Source of the DNA: Planctomycetota bacterium
Lineage (GTDB): Bacteria; Planctomycetota; UBA1135; UBA2386
Direction: 5' to 3'
Assembly: GCA_016793305.1 (NCBI GenBank)
Contig: JAEUHU010000185.1
Span: 1-11,952 of the forward strand
DNA length: 11,952 bases
In this document: one piece after another, positions 1-6,902 of the stretch
Layout of the letters: every line of letters starts with the position of its first letter
Position numbering within the stretch: position 1 is the first letter of the stretch
The notes under the pieces: generated by a model
What the model saw: only the letters and a program-made list of their open reading frames with translations
What the model was told of the DNA's origin: nothing
Databases searched by the model: none
Made by a program: the position numbers and the translations under genes

Positions 1-573
1 GCCGATGCCGGTGAAGTCGCTCTCCGCCAGCTCGGCGAAGATCACCGCGTGCGCCTCGTTGATGGCGTGCGCCTTGTAGCCGAGCTTGTTGATCAGGCTC
101 TCGAACAGGCCCTGGTGGTAGACGACGTTGTTGTCGACGTCCAGCGACGGGGCCGGCACGCAGAAGTAGCAGTTCTCGCCCTGCACGCGCGGCTCACCCA
201 GGATCTTCTGGATGATCATCTTCATCATCGGCAGCGCGTCCTGCTCGTTCGGGCTGATCAGGCCGTCCATCATCGGGCGGCGCGTCTCGCGGCCGAACAC
301 GTTGGCGAGCTCGAACGCGGCCTCGCCGATCACGACCAGCTTGCCGTTGTGCACCACGTAGGGCACCTTCAGCTTGGTCAGCATGTTCTTGCTGTAGACG
401 TCGCTAGGGATGTCGAGGAACGCGTTGCGCTCCACGGTCACCGTGATGCCACCGTCTTCGTTCTGCACCGCGGCCGCGAGATTGGCCGTGCCCACGTCGA
501 GGCCCTTGCCCAACGCGATGGCCGTGTCGGCGCCCTGGTCCTGCTTGGGATCGAACTTGTTCTGCTGCGTCAT
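1..573 (-). CDS. Actin-superfamily (MreB/ParM-like) ATPase, C-terminus cut by window edge
   Basis: The 191 visible residues begin at an ATG at 573 with GGAG six bases upstream. After a polar N-terminal extension of about 20 residues comes a phosphate-1 loop, GLDVGTAN (residues 24-31), typical of the actin/Hsp70/MreB fold. A segment near residues 95-108 (RETRRPMMDGLISP) resembles the MreB 'RPLRDGVI' region. Residues 135-143 hold a hydrophobic CYFCVPAPS strand, and residues 165-182 (LGYKAHAINEAHAVIFAE) match the helix with the 'NEPxAA'-like motif before the second phosphate loop. The window ends just before that loop (DFTGIG). ATP-dependent polymerisation is therefore inferred from the fold and not shown. 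The gene lies 52 bp downstream of a coiled-coil gene on the same strand and is probably co-transcribed. No mreC/mreD or parR-like neighbour is seen, so I do not call it mreB or parM. I am confident of the superfamily but not of the function. Confidence 0.8.
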   Translation of the reverse strand, partial: MTQQNKFDPKQDQGADTAIALGKGLDVGTANLAAAVQNEDGGITVTVERNAFLDIPSDVYSKNMLTKLKVPYVVHNGKLVVIGEAAFELANVFGRETRRPMMDGLISPNEQDALPMMKMIIQKILGEPRVQGENCYFCVPAPSLDVDNNVVYHQGLFESLINKLGYKAHAINEAHAVIFAELAESDFTGIG

Positions 574-625
574 GTGTCTCCGCCTTGTCCCCGGATGATG
601 TGTGCGTGATTCCCCGTGGCGACGG

Positions 626-1435
626 CTAGCCGCCGCCCTTGAGCTTCTTCAGGCGAGCGAGGTTGGCGGCGATGCCGCCGCCGGCCTTCTGCTTCACCTC
701 GATGTTGTCCATGTTGGACTCGAGCTTCTTGCCCTCGTCCTTGAACAGGTTGCCGAAGTCGACCGGCTGGTCGCCGCCGACCGCAGCGCTGACGCCCATC
801 TTCTGGCCGAGCTTCTCGAGCCGGTCGTTGAGCGAGCCGGTCAGCTTCTCGATCGCGGCGCTGAAGTCGGGCGCGGCTGCGGCCGCCGGCGTGGGCGCCG
901 GTGCGGCCTGCGCGTGCATCAGGTTGGCCTTCAACGTGGCCATCTCCTGCACCAGCGACAGCAGCAGGTCGCTCGACGGTCCCTGGGCCGGAGCGGCGGC
1001 GGCGACCGGTGCGGGTGCTCGCGCACGCAGCTGGGCCTCGGCAGCTTCGGCCTCGGCGCGTGCCTCCTCGAGTTCGCGACGGGTGGCGCCGAGCGCGTCC
1101 GACAACGCCGAGAAGCGCTGGCGCAGTTCGGCCAGCTCGCCCTCGCGCATCTCGAGCGCCTTCTCGTTGTCCTGCGACCGCTGCAGTTCCTGCTCGCGCT
1201 CCTTCAGGATGGTGCGGAACTCGATGCGGCTCTTCTCGACCAGCTTCTCGACTTCCTCCGGCGCGATCAGGCCCGAGTGCTCGATGGCGGCATGGACCGC
1301 CTCGCGGATCATCGCCGCGACGTGCTCCGCCCGGATCAGACGAACCCGCTTGCGCCCTTCGCTGGCCAGCTCGTCGAGGGTGGCCGTGCGCGAACGCGCC
1401 GACAGGGCTTCTTTGATCTCGTTGACGGATTCCAT
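626..1435 (-). CDS. Coiled-coil protein of unknown function paired with an actin-like ATPase
   Basis: This is a soluble 269-residue protein with no signal peptide or membrane segment. The start is an ATG at 1435 with GGAG four bases upstream. Residues 1-60 are helical and basic. Residues 60-138 form a charged heptad-rich coiled coil full of Glu, Arg and Leu. Two Ala/Pro linkers (about 139-152 and 176-189) flank a short hydrophobic helix (155-175). The C-terminal part (190-269) is a helix followed by a Lys/Gly-rich tail ending in LKKLKGGG. I do not recognise a named family. The gene is immediately upstream of the actin-like ATPase (52 bp), which suggests a filament adaptor, nucleator or cargo linker, but that is inference from position and coiled-coil content only. 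It lies 141 bp downstream of folP and could be read from its own promoter, although I could not find a clear one. Confidence 0.8.
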   Translation of the reverse strand: MESVNEIKEALSARSRTATLDELASEGRKRVRLIRAEHVAAMIREAVHAAIEHSGLIAPEEVEKLVEKSRIEFRTILKEREQELQRSQDNEKALEMREGELAELRQRFSALSDALGATRRELEEARAEAEAAEAQLRARAPAPVAAAAPAQGPSSDLLLSLVQEMATLKANLMHAQAAPAPTPAAAAAPDFSAAIEKLTGSLNDRLEKLGQKMGVSAAVGGDQPVDFGNLFKDEGKKLESNMDNIEVKQKAGGGIAANLARLKKLKGGG

Positions 1436-1576
1436 GCGGCTCCGCGCGGTCGCCCGGATGGCGACGTCACGACACGAGTGTTTCGGCGCGCCTGGAACCG
1501 AACTTGAGACGGCCCACGGGGCTGGTCGCCCCCATTCGGGACGCGCCGATCCAGCCGACGGGACGGCCCCTGGTCG

Positions 1577-2380
1577 TCAGGGGATCGCCCGGATGGCCGC
1601 CTCGACCGAGAGCCCGTCGCGCAGCGCCGCGGGGTCGTGGGTGCGCACGTAGGCGACCCCGGCGCGCGCCGCCCAGAGTTCGGCCGCCAGCGTGGCGGCC
1701 GCCCGTTCGGCGACCGGTCGGCCGGTGACCTCGCCGAGGAACGACTTGCGCGACACCGAGACCAGCAACGGGCCGCAGCCGGCACAGAGCCGCGGCAGGT
1801 GCCGCAGCACATGCAGGCTCGGCGACGCGGTGCTGCCGAGGAAGAACCCCATGCCCGGGTCGAAGACGAGCCGCGACGGGCTCACGCCGACGGCGGCGAA
1901 CGCTGCGCGCCGTTCCTGCACGAAGGCCTCGAAGTCGGCGAGCAGCCCGTCGGTGCCGAGGTCGCGGCGTTCGGCGCGCGAACCCGCATTGCGATGGAAC
2001 ATCACCACGAAGCGCACCGACCGGGGGGTGCTCGCAGCGGCCGCGAGCGACGCCGGGGAGCGGAAGCCATCGACGTCGTTGAGCCACGCCACCGCGCGGG
2101 TGGCCATCGCCGCCATCACCTCGGGCTTGCGCGTGTCGATCGACACCGCGACCCCACGCGCCACCAAGGCGTCGACGACCGGCACGAGGCGGGCCAGTTC
2201 CTGCTCGGCCGACACGTCCTCGGCGTCTGGGTGGGTCGATTCGGCGCCGACGTCGAGCACGTCGGCGCCGGCTTGCAGCAGACGTTCGGCGTGGGCCAAC
2301 GCCTGGTCCTGCGCCAGGTGGCGGCCACCGTCGGAGAATGAGTCGCGGGTCAGGTTGAGGATGCCGAAGATGCCGACCAT
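1577..2380 (-). CDS. folP: Dihydropteroate synthase, Sul-like subtype
   Basis: This 267-residue TIM-barrel enzyme joins p-aminobenzoate to the pterin pyrophosphate in folate synthesis in the cytoplasm. Signature segments are present in order: GILNLTRDSFSDGG (residues 6-19), GAESTHPDA (45-53, in place of the usual G-G-E-S-T-R-P-G), SIDTRKPEV (80-88), LNDVDGF (100-106), FDPGMGFFLG (173-182), VSVSRKSFLG (207-216) and VRTHDP (245-250). Several of these, notably the DPGMGFF loop with SLHVL after it and the LLVSVSRKSFLG block, are closer to the mobile sulfonamide-resistance enzymes Sul1/Sul2 as I recall them than to E. coli FolP. The frame stays open for 60 more codons upstream, but the ATG at 2380 is chosen because the conserved first strand starts there and a -10-like box ends 11 bp upstream. 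The gene stands apart from other folate genes in this window. Confidence 0.93.
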   Translation of the reverse strand: MVGIFGILNLTRDSFSDGGRHLAQDQALAHAERLLQAGADVLDVGAESTHPDAEDVSAEQELARLVPVVDALVARGVAVSIDTRKPEVMAAMATRAVAWLNDVDGFRSPASLAAAASTPRSVRFVVMFHRNAGSRAERRDLGTDGLLADFEAFVQERRAAFAAVGVSPSRLVFDPGMGFFLGSTASPSLHVLRHLPRLCAGCGPLLVSVSRKSFLGEVTGRPVAERAAATLAAELWAARAGVAYVRTHDPAALRDGLSVEAAIRAIP

Positions 2381-2391
2381 GGCGCGCACGC

Positions 2392-2397
2392 AGCATA
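2392..2397 (-). promoter_or_regulatory. Putative -10 box of folP
   Basis: TATGCT on the minus strand ends 11 bp before the folP ATG, and there is no Shine-Dalgarno sequence between them. With normal -10 to start-site spacing the mRNA leader would be only a few bases. No good -35 match is visible. The same kind of box precedes four other genes in this window, which is the main support. Confidence 0.45.
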
Positions 2398-2450
2398 CGG
2401 GGCGCGTCCGGCACGGCACCGCCGCAGGCCGACTTGAGCCGGTTCGCGCC

Positions 2451-2488
2451 CCCTGTGGCGCCCCTGCCATGGCGACCGCACCACAGGG
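2451..2488. repeat. Inverted repeat in the folP/prepilin divergent region
   Basis: CCCTGTGG at 2451-2458 is exactly complementary to CCACAGGG at 2481-2488. Inside it, CGCC (2459-2462) can pair with GGCG (2471-2474), which extends the stem across a one-sided bulge of six bases. It sits 55-92 bp upstream of the prepilin start and 71-108 bp upstream of the folP start. It could be a structured 5' leader of the prepilin mRNA or a palindromic operator. The symmetry is observed; the role is inferred. Confidence 0.45.
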
Positions 2489-2529
2489 TGTCGGATCGCG
2501 CACCACTCCGCAGCCGATCCAGTCCCGCC

Positions 2530-2536
2530 GGAGGAG
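2530..2536 (+). promoter_or_regulatory. Shine-Dalgarno site of the prepilin gene
   Basis: GGAGGAG ends six bases before the GTG at 2543 and twelve before the ATG at 2549. The spacing favours the GTG, although a purine run continues up to 2543. This is the strongest Shine-Dalgarno site in a window where several genes have none. Confidence 0.6.
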
Positions 2537-2542
2537 AGGGGG

Positions 2543-3214
2543 GTGTCCATGCACGCGCAAACTGGATTCACGATGGTCGAACTGATGGTCGTCACGGCGA
2601 TCCTCAGTGTGGTGGCCGGGGTGGCGGTTCCCAATCTCGTAACCAGCCGGGCGGTAGCCAACGAGCGGGCCGTGCTCGCGACGCTGCGCACGGTGGCGAC
2701 TGCGCAGGCCCAGTGCCAGATCGGTTGTGTGGCCGACCGCGACGGCGACGGCCGCGGCGAAGCGCTGGCGCTCGATCAGTTGGCCGGTGGCCGCGCGCTG
2801 GCCGACGGCAGCCGCCTCACGCCGGCGACCCTGCCGGCGTCGCTCGGTCTGCTCGACGCGGCCGGGGTCGCCCAGAACCGCGGCTACCTGCTGGCCCTCT
2901 ACCTGCCGGACGGCAGTGGTCAGGCCGTCCTCGCGAGCGCCGCGAACGAAGCCGCGGTCGCTCCGGAACTCGCTGGCCAGGTGTGGTCCTGCGTCGCCTG
3001 GCCGATGGTCCGCGGACGCACCGGCACGGCGACCTACTTCGTCAACCAGACCGGCGAGATCCTGGTCGCGAAGAACGCCACCTACGACGGCAAGGCGACC
3101 GTGCCGCCGGGGGCCGCGGCCCTCGCCGGGGTCGGCCCGAACGACCTGCTCGGCACCGAGCTCGCGGTCGGTGTCGCCGGCGCCGACGGGTTCGTCTGGC
3201 AGCTCGTTCGCTGA
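2543..3214 (+). CDS. Type IV prepilin / pseudopilin-like protein
   Basis: The protein has 223 residues from the GTG at 2543, or 221 from the ATG at 2549. The short leader ends in a prepilin peptidase site, G8|FTMVEL, with Glu at mature position +5 and then the hydrophobic helix VVTAILSVVAGVAVPNLV. It should be cleaved and N-methylated by PilD and inserted in the inner membrane for assembly into a type IV pilus or type II secretion pseudopilus. The globular part contains QCQIGC (possible disulfide), a charged DRDGDGRGE stretch, and TATYFVNQTGEIL near the C-terminus, a strand pattern common in prepilin-like proteins. No pilus assembly genes are nearby, so the machine it serves is not known. It ends in a hairpin shared with the convergent queC gene. 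I am confident of the prepilin class; pilin versus minor pseudopilin is open. Confidence 0.88.
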   Translation: MSMHAQTGFTMVELMVVTAILSVVAGVAVPNLVTSRAVANERAVLATLRTVATAQAQCQIGCVADRDGDGRGEALALDQLAGGRALADGSRLTPATLPASLGLLDAAGVAQNRGYLLALYLPDGSGQAVLASAANEAAVAPELAGQVWSCVAWPMVRGRTGTATYFVNQTGEILVAKNATYDGKATVPPGAAALAGVGPNDLLGTELAVGVAGADGFVWQLVR

Positions 3215-3224
3215 GCGAACGAGC
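3202..3224. terminator. Hairpin between convergent prepilin and queC genes
   Basis: GCTCGTTCGC (3202-3211) and GCGAACGAGC (3215-3224) form a perfect 10-bp stem around a three-base loop. The loop is the TGA stop codon of the prepilin gene. Neither strand has a T-run after the stem, so it is not a textbook intrinsic terminator. Its position 28 bp past the queC stop on the other strand fits a bidirectional terminator or 3'-end stabiliser. Confidence 0.55.
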
Positions 3225-3252
3225 GCTCGTCACGCTGCCGTCGGGCAGTCGA

Positions 3253-3900
3253 TCAGCGCTGCCAGCGGCTGCGCACACACGACTCGCAGCGACCGCACGG
3301 CTGCTCGTCGCCCTCGTAGCACGACCAGACGTCGGCCGCGGTGAGGCCGAGCGCGCGCGCCTCGGCGACGATGCGCTCCTTGTCCCAGTCGATCGTCGGG
3401 CTCGCCACAGCGACCCTGGTGCGCGTACCGAACGACAGGAATCGCGCGCCGGCCGCGACGAACTCCGCCGAATTGTCCGGGAAGGTCGCGGCTTCCTCGC
3501 GGTTGAAGCCAGCCACCACGACGTCGGCGCCGAGCGCTTCCGCGTGGGCTCCCGCGATCGCGACGAACACGGCGTTGCGGGCCGGGATCCACACGGCAGT
3601 GGCACTGGCCGAATCACCGGGCGCCTCGGCAGTCGAAGACGGCAGGGCACCTGCACCCGGCAGCAGGCGGGAACCGCTGCGGCGGGCCAATGCGGCGAGC
3701 CACGGCAACTCCACGTGGTGCAACGGCACGTTCCAGCGCCGGCAGAGCGCGCTGGCTGCCGCCGCCTCGCGCCGGCGCGCCCGCTGCCCGTAGTCACAGA
3801 ACACCGCGGCGAGCAGCGGACCGTGATCCCGCCGGTGCACGGCCGCGGCGACGACCGAGTCGAGGCCGCCGGACAGCAGCACCACCGCCTTGGCCGTCAC
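3253..3900 (-). CDS. queC: 7-cyano-7-deazaguanine (preQ0) synthase
   Basis: This is a 215-residue ATP-dependent enzyme that converts 7-carboxy-7-deazaguanine to preQ0 with ammonia, in the route to queuosine in tRNA. It has the PP-loop SGGLDS (residues 10-15), CDYGQRA (35-41), the VWIPARN segment (the family VPxRN motif), GFNREEAATFPDN, and a zinc-binding cluster of C194, C202, C205 and C208 (CGRCESC). The protein ends only seven residues after the last Cys, slightly shorter than most QueC proteins, which carry a further Leu/Arg/Phe tail. The start is a GTG at 3900 that overlaps the stop of the upstream lipoprotein gene by four bases, so translation is probably coupled. No queD, queE or queF is present here. 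Confidence 0.93.
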   Translation of the reverse strand: MTAKAVVLLSGGLDSVVAAAVHRRDHGPLLAAVFCDYGQRARRREAAAASALCRRWNVPLHHVELPWLAALARRSGSRLLPGAGALPSSTAEAPGDSASATAVWIPARNAVFVAIAGAHAEALGADVVVAGFNREEAATFPDNSAEFVAAGARFLSFGTRTRVAVASPTIDWDKERIVAEARALGLTAADVWSCYEGDEQPCGRCESCVRSRWQR

Positions 3901-6788
3901 GGCACGGTGATCGTCAACGTGGCCGATCGCGCGTAGAGCAGTTCGGCCCGGTGCCGCTCGCTCAGCACGAGTTCGTCGCCACTGCCACCGGTGATCGAGA
4001 ACCCGAGCCGCGCCTCGGCGACGAGGGTCCAGGTGCCAGTCGACAGGCCGGCCACGTTGTTGGCCTGCAGGTCCGGGAACTGCAGCGCCTTCGTGCCCGC
4101 TGCCGCGTCACGATCGGCCGCGTACAGGCGCCAACTCCGCCCGTCGGCAGCCCGCGCGGTGACCTGGAGCAGCGCGATCCCACCCGGCGACAGCGTCGCA
4201 TCCAGCACGTCGACGACGTCGAGCAGCGGTGCCGCAGAGGCCGCACCGGACAGCGTCGGCACCGGAATCGGCAGGGGATCGAGCGGGAACTGCACCGCAC
4301 CGGTCGTGGTGTCGAGCAGCGCCCGGTGCCGACTGATGCGGCCACTGGTGTCGCGCGCCTCGCTGGTCACGAAGTAGAGCGGCGCGAACGCGAGGAAGCC
4401 GCCGACCATGGGCAGTCCCCAGGTCGAGTCGATCGCGTAGGCGGCGCCGCCCGCGGATGTGGCGAATCCGAGGCCGACGATGACCTGCCCCTCGAAGCCC
4501 TGCAGGGCTCCATGCACGCGCACGAGCGGTCGGGAGTCGACCAGGTTCGCGGTGTCGAGGCCGACCGCGAGCGCCCAGTCCTCGGTGAACGCACCGATCT
4601 GCGGGCCGACGGCACTGGTGGCCGGCAGCAACACGAGCGACTGTCGGGTCGTCGACCCGGGCTCCGGCGGCGGCACGGGCACCGAGGGTTGCAGCAAGGT
4701 CGCCCCGAGCATCGGTGCGCCCTGGGCGCCGAACGTCGGCTTCGAAGTCGGCTCGCCCGGCGAGGTGAACGCAGTCAGCACGCTCATCCGGTTCGGTACG
4801 ATCGCCAGGTCCGGGATGGTCCCCGGCGCGGCATTGGTGGTGCGCGTGCCGAGTACCGAGCGGTCGTCGACGGTGTTGCAGCCCACGACGACGGTGGTGC
4901 CCGGACTCGGCGCGAACGTCACGGTGCCCTGCAGGGTCGCGGTGGCGCTCGCGGTCGGCCGCAGCGGCAACGACACGTTCGCCGCCAGGGTCCCGTAGAG
5001 GGTCACGAGGTCGTAGCCACTGCGCACGATCGTCACGGTGTGTTCCCCCGGCGAGAGCCCGGGGAAGGTGACGCGACCATCGACACCGGTGGTGCCCAGC
5101 AGTTGCCCGGTCGCCGGCACGACCGGCGTGCCGACATCGACCAGTACGGTAGCGTTCGCGATCGGACGCAGCGTGACCTGGTCGTACGCCTCGACCACCA
5201 GCGTGTCGACCAGGGTTCCGGTGATGCGTCCACGTTGCACGATGTTGCCGGACGCCGCACCAACACTGAGGTTGCCGGCCAGGTCGGTCAGCGTCAGCGA
5301 ATAGGTGCGCGGCGACAGCAAGCGCCCGAGCGGCACCGGCGTCATCACGAAGCGGCCGGCGGTGTCGCTGCCGAACAGGATCGCGGTGTTGCTGGCACCA
5401 TCGGCGAGGCTCGCGGCAGCCAGCTGCTCGCTGGCGGAACCGAAGAACGCCAACGATTCGGTGTCGCAGACGATGTCGAGGCCGTCGGTCGAGGACGGCG
5501 GCCCGGCCCGCAACAGGGTCGGCGGCGTCACGTCGAAGCGGGCGTTGGCGTCCGTGCCGATCCGTACGAACCCGCTGTTCTGCGAGCCCCGTTGCAATTG
5601 CGCCGAGAACACCACCGAGCCGTCGTCGAACTTCGGACGCGTCAGGCTGCCGAGCGCGCCGGCGAAGTCGACGTCGACGGTCTGCACGCCTGCCCCCGGC
5701 ACGTCGGCAACGCGCTCGACGAAGGCGAGATCGCCGGCACTCGTGGTCGCGGCATCGCCGCCGTAGACCCGCACCCGCACCCGATCGCCGGGCTGCGCCG
5801 ACGCGGGCGTCGTCGCACGCAGCCGCACGGTCTGCAGGTTCGCGAGGTTGATCTTGTTCGGGAAGCCGGCGACCGGGTCGGCGAGCTCGACCCCGGTCAA
5901 CGGTTCCGGTCCGACCGTCTGGAAGCGCGAGAACGGTGTGCGGCCCCGGAAGTCGAGTTCGCCTTCCTGGCCGAAGGTGATCCCGGCCGTGACGACCAGT
6001 TCGTGCCAGGTGTCCCCGGCCAACGGCTGGTCGGGGGTCCAGGTGACGACGCGAGAGTCGGCGACCCCCACCGTCACGAGAGGCGACGCGATCTGCCCGA
6101 CGATCGACACGCCTCCCTGGGGTCGCACGAGCAGATTGGCTGCAACCAGCGTGCTGGCGTTGGCCGGGCGGTCGAACACCACCACCATGCCGTTCTCGCG
6201 CATCGCGTCGCGCTGGTTGTCACGCGGGAACGTGGTGAGGATGCGGCCGTCGGCGAACGAGCTGTCCTGGTTGACCTGGAACTCGCTGAGGATCGTGCCG
6301 CCCGTCGGCACGTCGAAGCGCACGCCGTCGGCATCGCGGGCGTCGGGCAACAGCACGACCTCGTAGGTCGGCGTCTGGTTGTTCGACAGCGCCGTGGCCG
6401 GACGCAGCACCAACAGGCGACCGTTGGCGAGGAAGTCGTACTGGCACGGCAGCGCCTGGGTCGTGCCCTGCACGCGCAGCACGATCCGGCCGTCGAGCCC
6501 ACCGGCCGAGGTCGGCACGATCGAAGCCTGGTTGACGCTCTCGCTGAACTCGACCACCACCGGCACCGTCGCCGGCCAACCACCGTCCTTCGGGAACGTC
6601 GCCCGCACGCGCGGCCGGCCGTCGCGCGCGTCACCGCCGATCGGCACGACCTCGACGATCGAGGTCGAAGTGCCGGGCCCCGGTTCGATCGGTGTCGTGT
6701 CGGGGTCGAAGGCACGTCCGACGTTGTCGCAAGCCGTCAGCAGGACCGACAGGACGGCGCAGAGGACCAGGAGGCGGGGCATCGGCAT
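3897..6788 (-). CDS. Large multi-domain Ig-like lipoprotein
   Basis: The protein has 963 residues from the ATG at 6788. The frame is open to a TTG at 6830, but that would put 14 Arg/Pro-rich residues before the signal peptide; a second ATG at 6782 is also possible. A lipoprotein signal peptide runs to a lipobox LTAC, with lipidated C20 and Asp at +2, followed by a Pro/Thr/Ser linker. Then come two SbsA-like Ig domains (about 57-165 and 182-285; each has a TFP+D start and a GRxxVLRP or VVTWTP strand). Two less clear beta-sandwich regions follow (about 296-515). A carboxypeptidase-regulatory-like domain spans 520-610 (TTGVDGRVTFPGLSPGEHTVTIVRSGY). The last 350 residues are unrecognised. It is probably a surface or periplasmic structural or binding protein; the ligand is unknown. 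It follows lgt and is coupled to queC. Confidence 0.85.
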   Translation of the reverse strand: MPMPRLLVLCAVLSVLLTACDNVGRAFDPDTTPIEPGPGTSTSIVEVVPIGGDARDGRPRVRATFPKDGGWPATVPVVVEFSESVNQASIVPTSAGGLDGRIVLRVQGTTQALPCQYDFLANGRLLVLRPATALSNNQTPTYEVVLLPDARDADGVRFDVPTGGTILSEFQVNQDSSFADGRILTTFPRDNQRDAMRENGMVVVFDRPANASTLVAANLLVRPQGGVSIVGQIASPLVTVGVADSRVVTWTPDQPLAGDTWHELVVTAGITFGQEGELDFRGRTPFSRFQTVGPEPLTGVELADPVAGFPNKINLANLQTVRLRATTPASAQPGDRVRVRVYGGDAATTSAGDLAFVERVADVPGAGVQTVDVDFAGALGSLTRPKFDDGSVVFSAQLQRGSQNSGFVRIGTDANARFDVTPPTLLRAGPPSSTDGLDIVCDTESLAFFGSASEQLAAASLADGASNTAILFGSDTAGRFVMTPVPLGRLLSPRTYSLTLTDLAGNLSVGAASGNIVQRGRITGTLVDTLVVEAYDQVTLRPIANATVLVDVGTPVVPATGQLLGTTGVDGRVTFPGLSPGEHTVTIVRSGYDLVTLYGTLAANVSLPLRPTASATATLQGTVTFAPSPGTTVVVGCNTVDDRSVLGTRTTNAAPGTIPDLAIVPNRMSVLTAFTSPGEPTSKPTFGAQGAPMLGATLLQPSVPVPPPEPGSTTRQSLVLLPATSAVGPQIGAFTEDWALAVGLDTANLVDSRPLVRVHGALQGFEGQVIVGLGFATSAGGAAYAIDSTWGLPMVGGFLAFAPLYFVTSEARDTSGRISRHRALLDTTTGAVQFPLDPLPIPVPTLSGAASAAPLLDVVDVLDATLSPGGIALLQVTARAADGRSWRLYAADRDAAAGTKALQFPDLQANNVAGLSTGTWTLVAEARLGFSITGGSGDELVLSERHRAELLYARSATLTITVP

Positions 6789-6846
6789 CAGGAGGTTCGG
6801 TCGATCCGTCGGGTTCCGTCGGCGGCGCAAGACGCGCCCACGTGCT

Positions 6847-6874
6847 GGATTATTCCCGCCGGTCGGCCGCGCAA
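6847..6874 (-). promoter_or_regulatory. Possible promoter of the lipoprotein gene
   Basis: On the minus strand TTGCGC (6869-6874) is followed after 16 bp by TAATCC (6847-6852), inside GGAATAATCC, the only AT-rich patch in the lgt-lipoprotein gap. It would leave a leader of about 50 nt. It partly overlaps the hairpin arm after lgt, so the call is tentative. Confidence 0.28.
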
Positions 6875-6897
6875 CCAGCCGGAGCCGGCCTTGCGCG
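6868..6897 (-). terminator. Hairpin just downstream of lgt
   Basis: CGCGCAA (6868-6874) pairs with TTGCGCG (6891-6897), and inside it GCCGG (6878-6882) pairs with CCGGC (6885-6889), separated by a small internal loop. The structure begins five bases after the lgt stop codon. There is no U-tract after it on the minus strand, so it may attenuate or stabilise rather than terminate fully before the lipoprotein gene. Confidence 0.45.
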
Positions 6898-6902
6898 AAG
6901 GT

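Noticed and set aside
1436..1576. Possible promoter or small gene in the folP/coiled-coil gap
   Set aside because: I saw no -10-like box near the coiled-coil start, no convincing hairpin and no short frame with a ribosome-binding site.
602..2585. Several plus-strand frames opposite the coiled-coil gene and folP
   Set aside because: They are Arg/Ala/Ser-rich shadows with no conserved motif, while the minus-strand frames carry clear family motifs or a coherent coiled coil.
6789..6830. TTG start at 6830 for the lipoprotein
   Set aside because: It would place a stretch of Arg/Pro/Asn residues ahead of a standard lipoprotein signal peptide; the ATG at 6788 gives a normal 19-residue signal ending at the lipobox.
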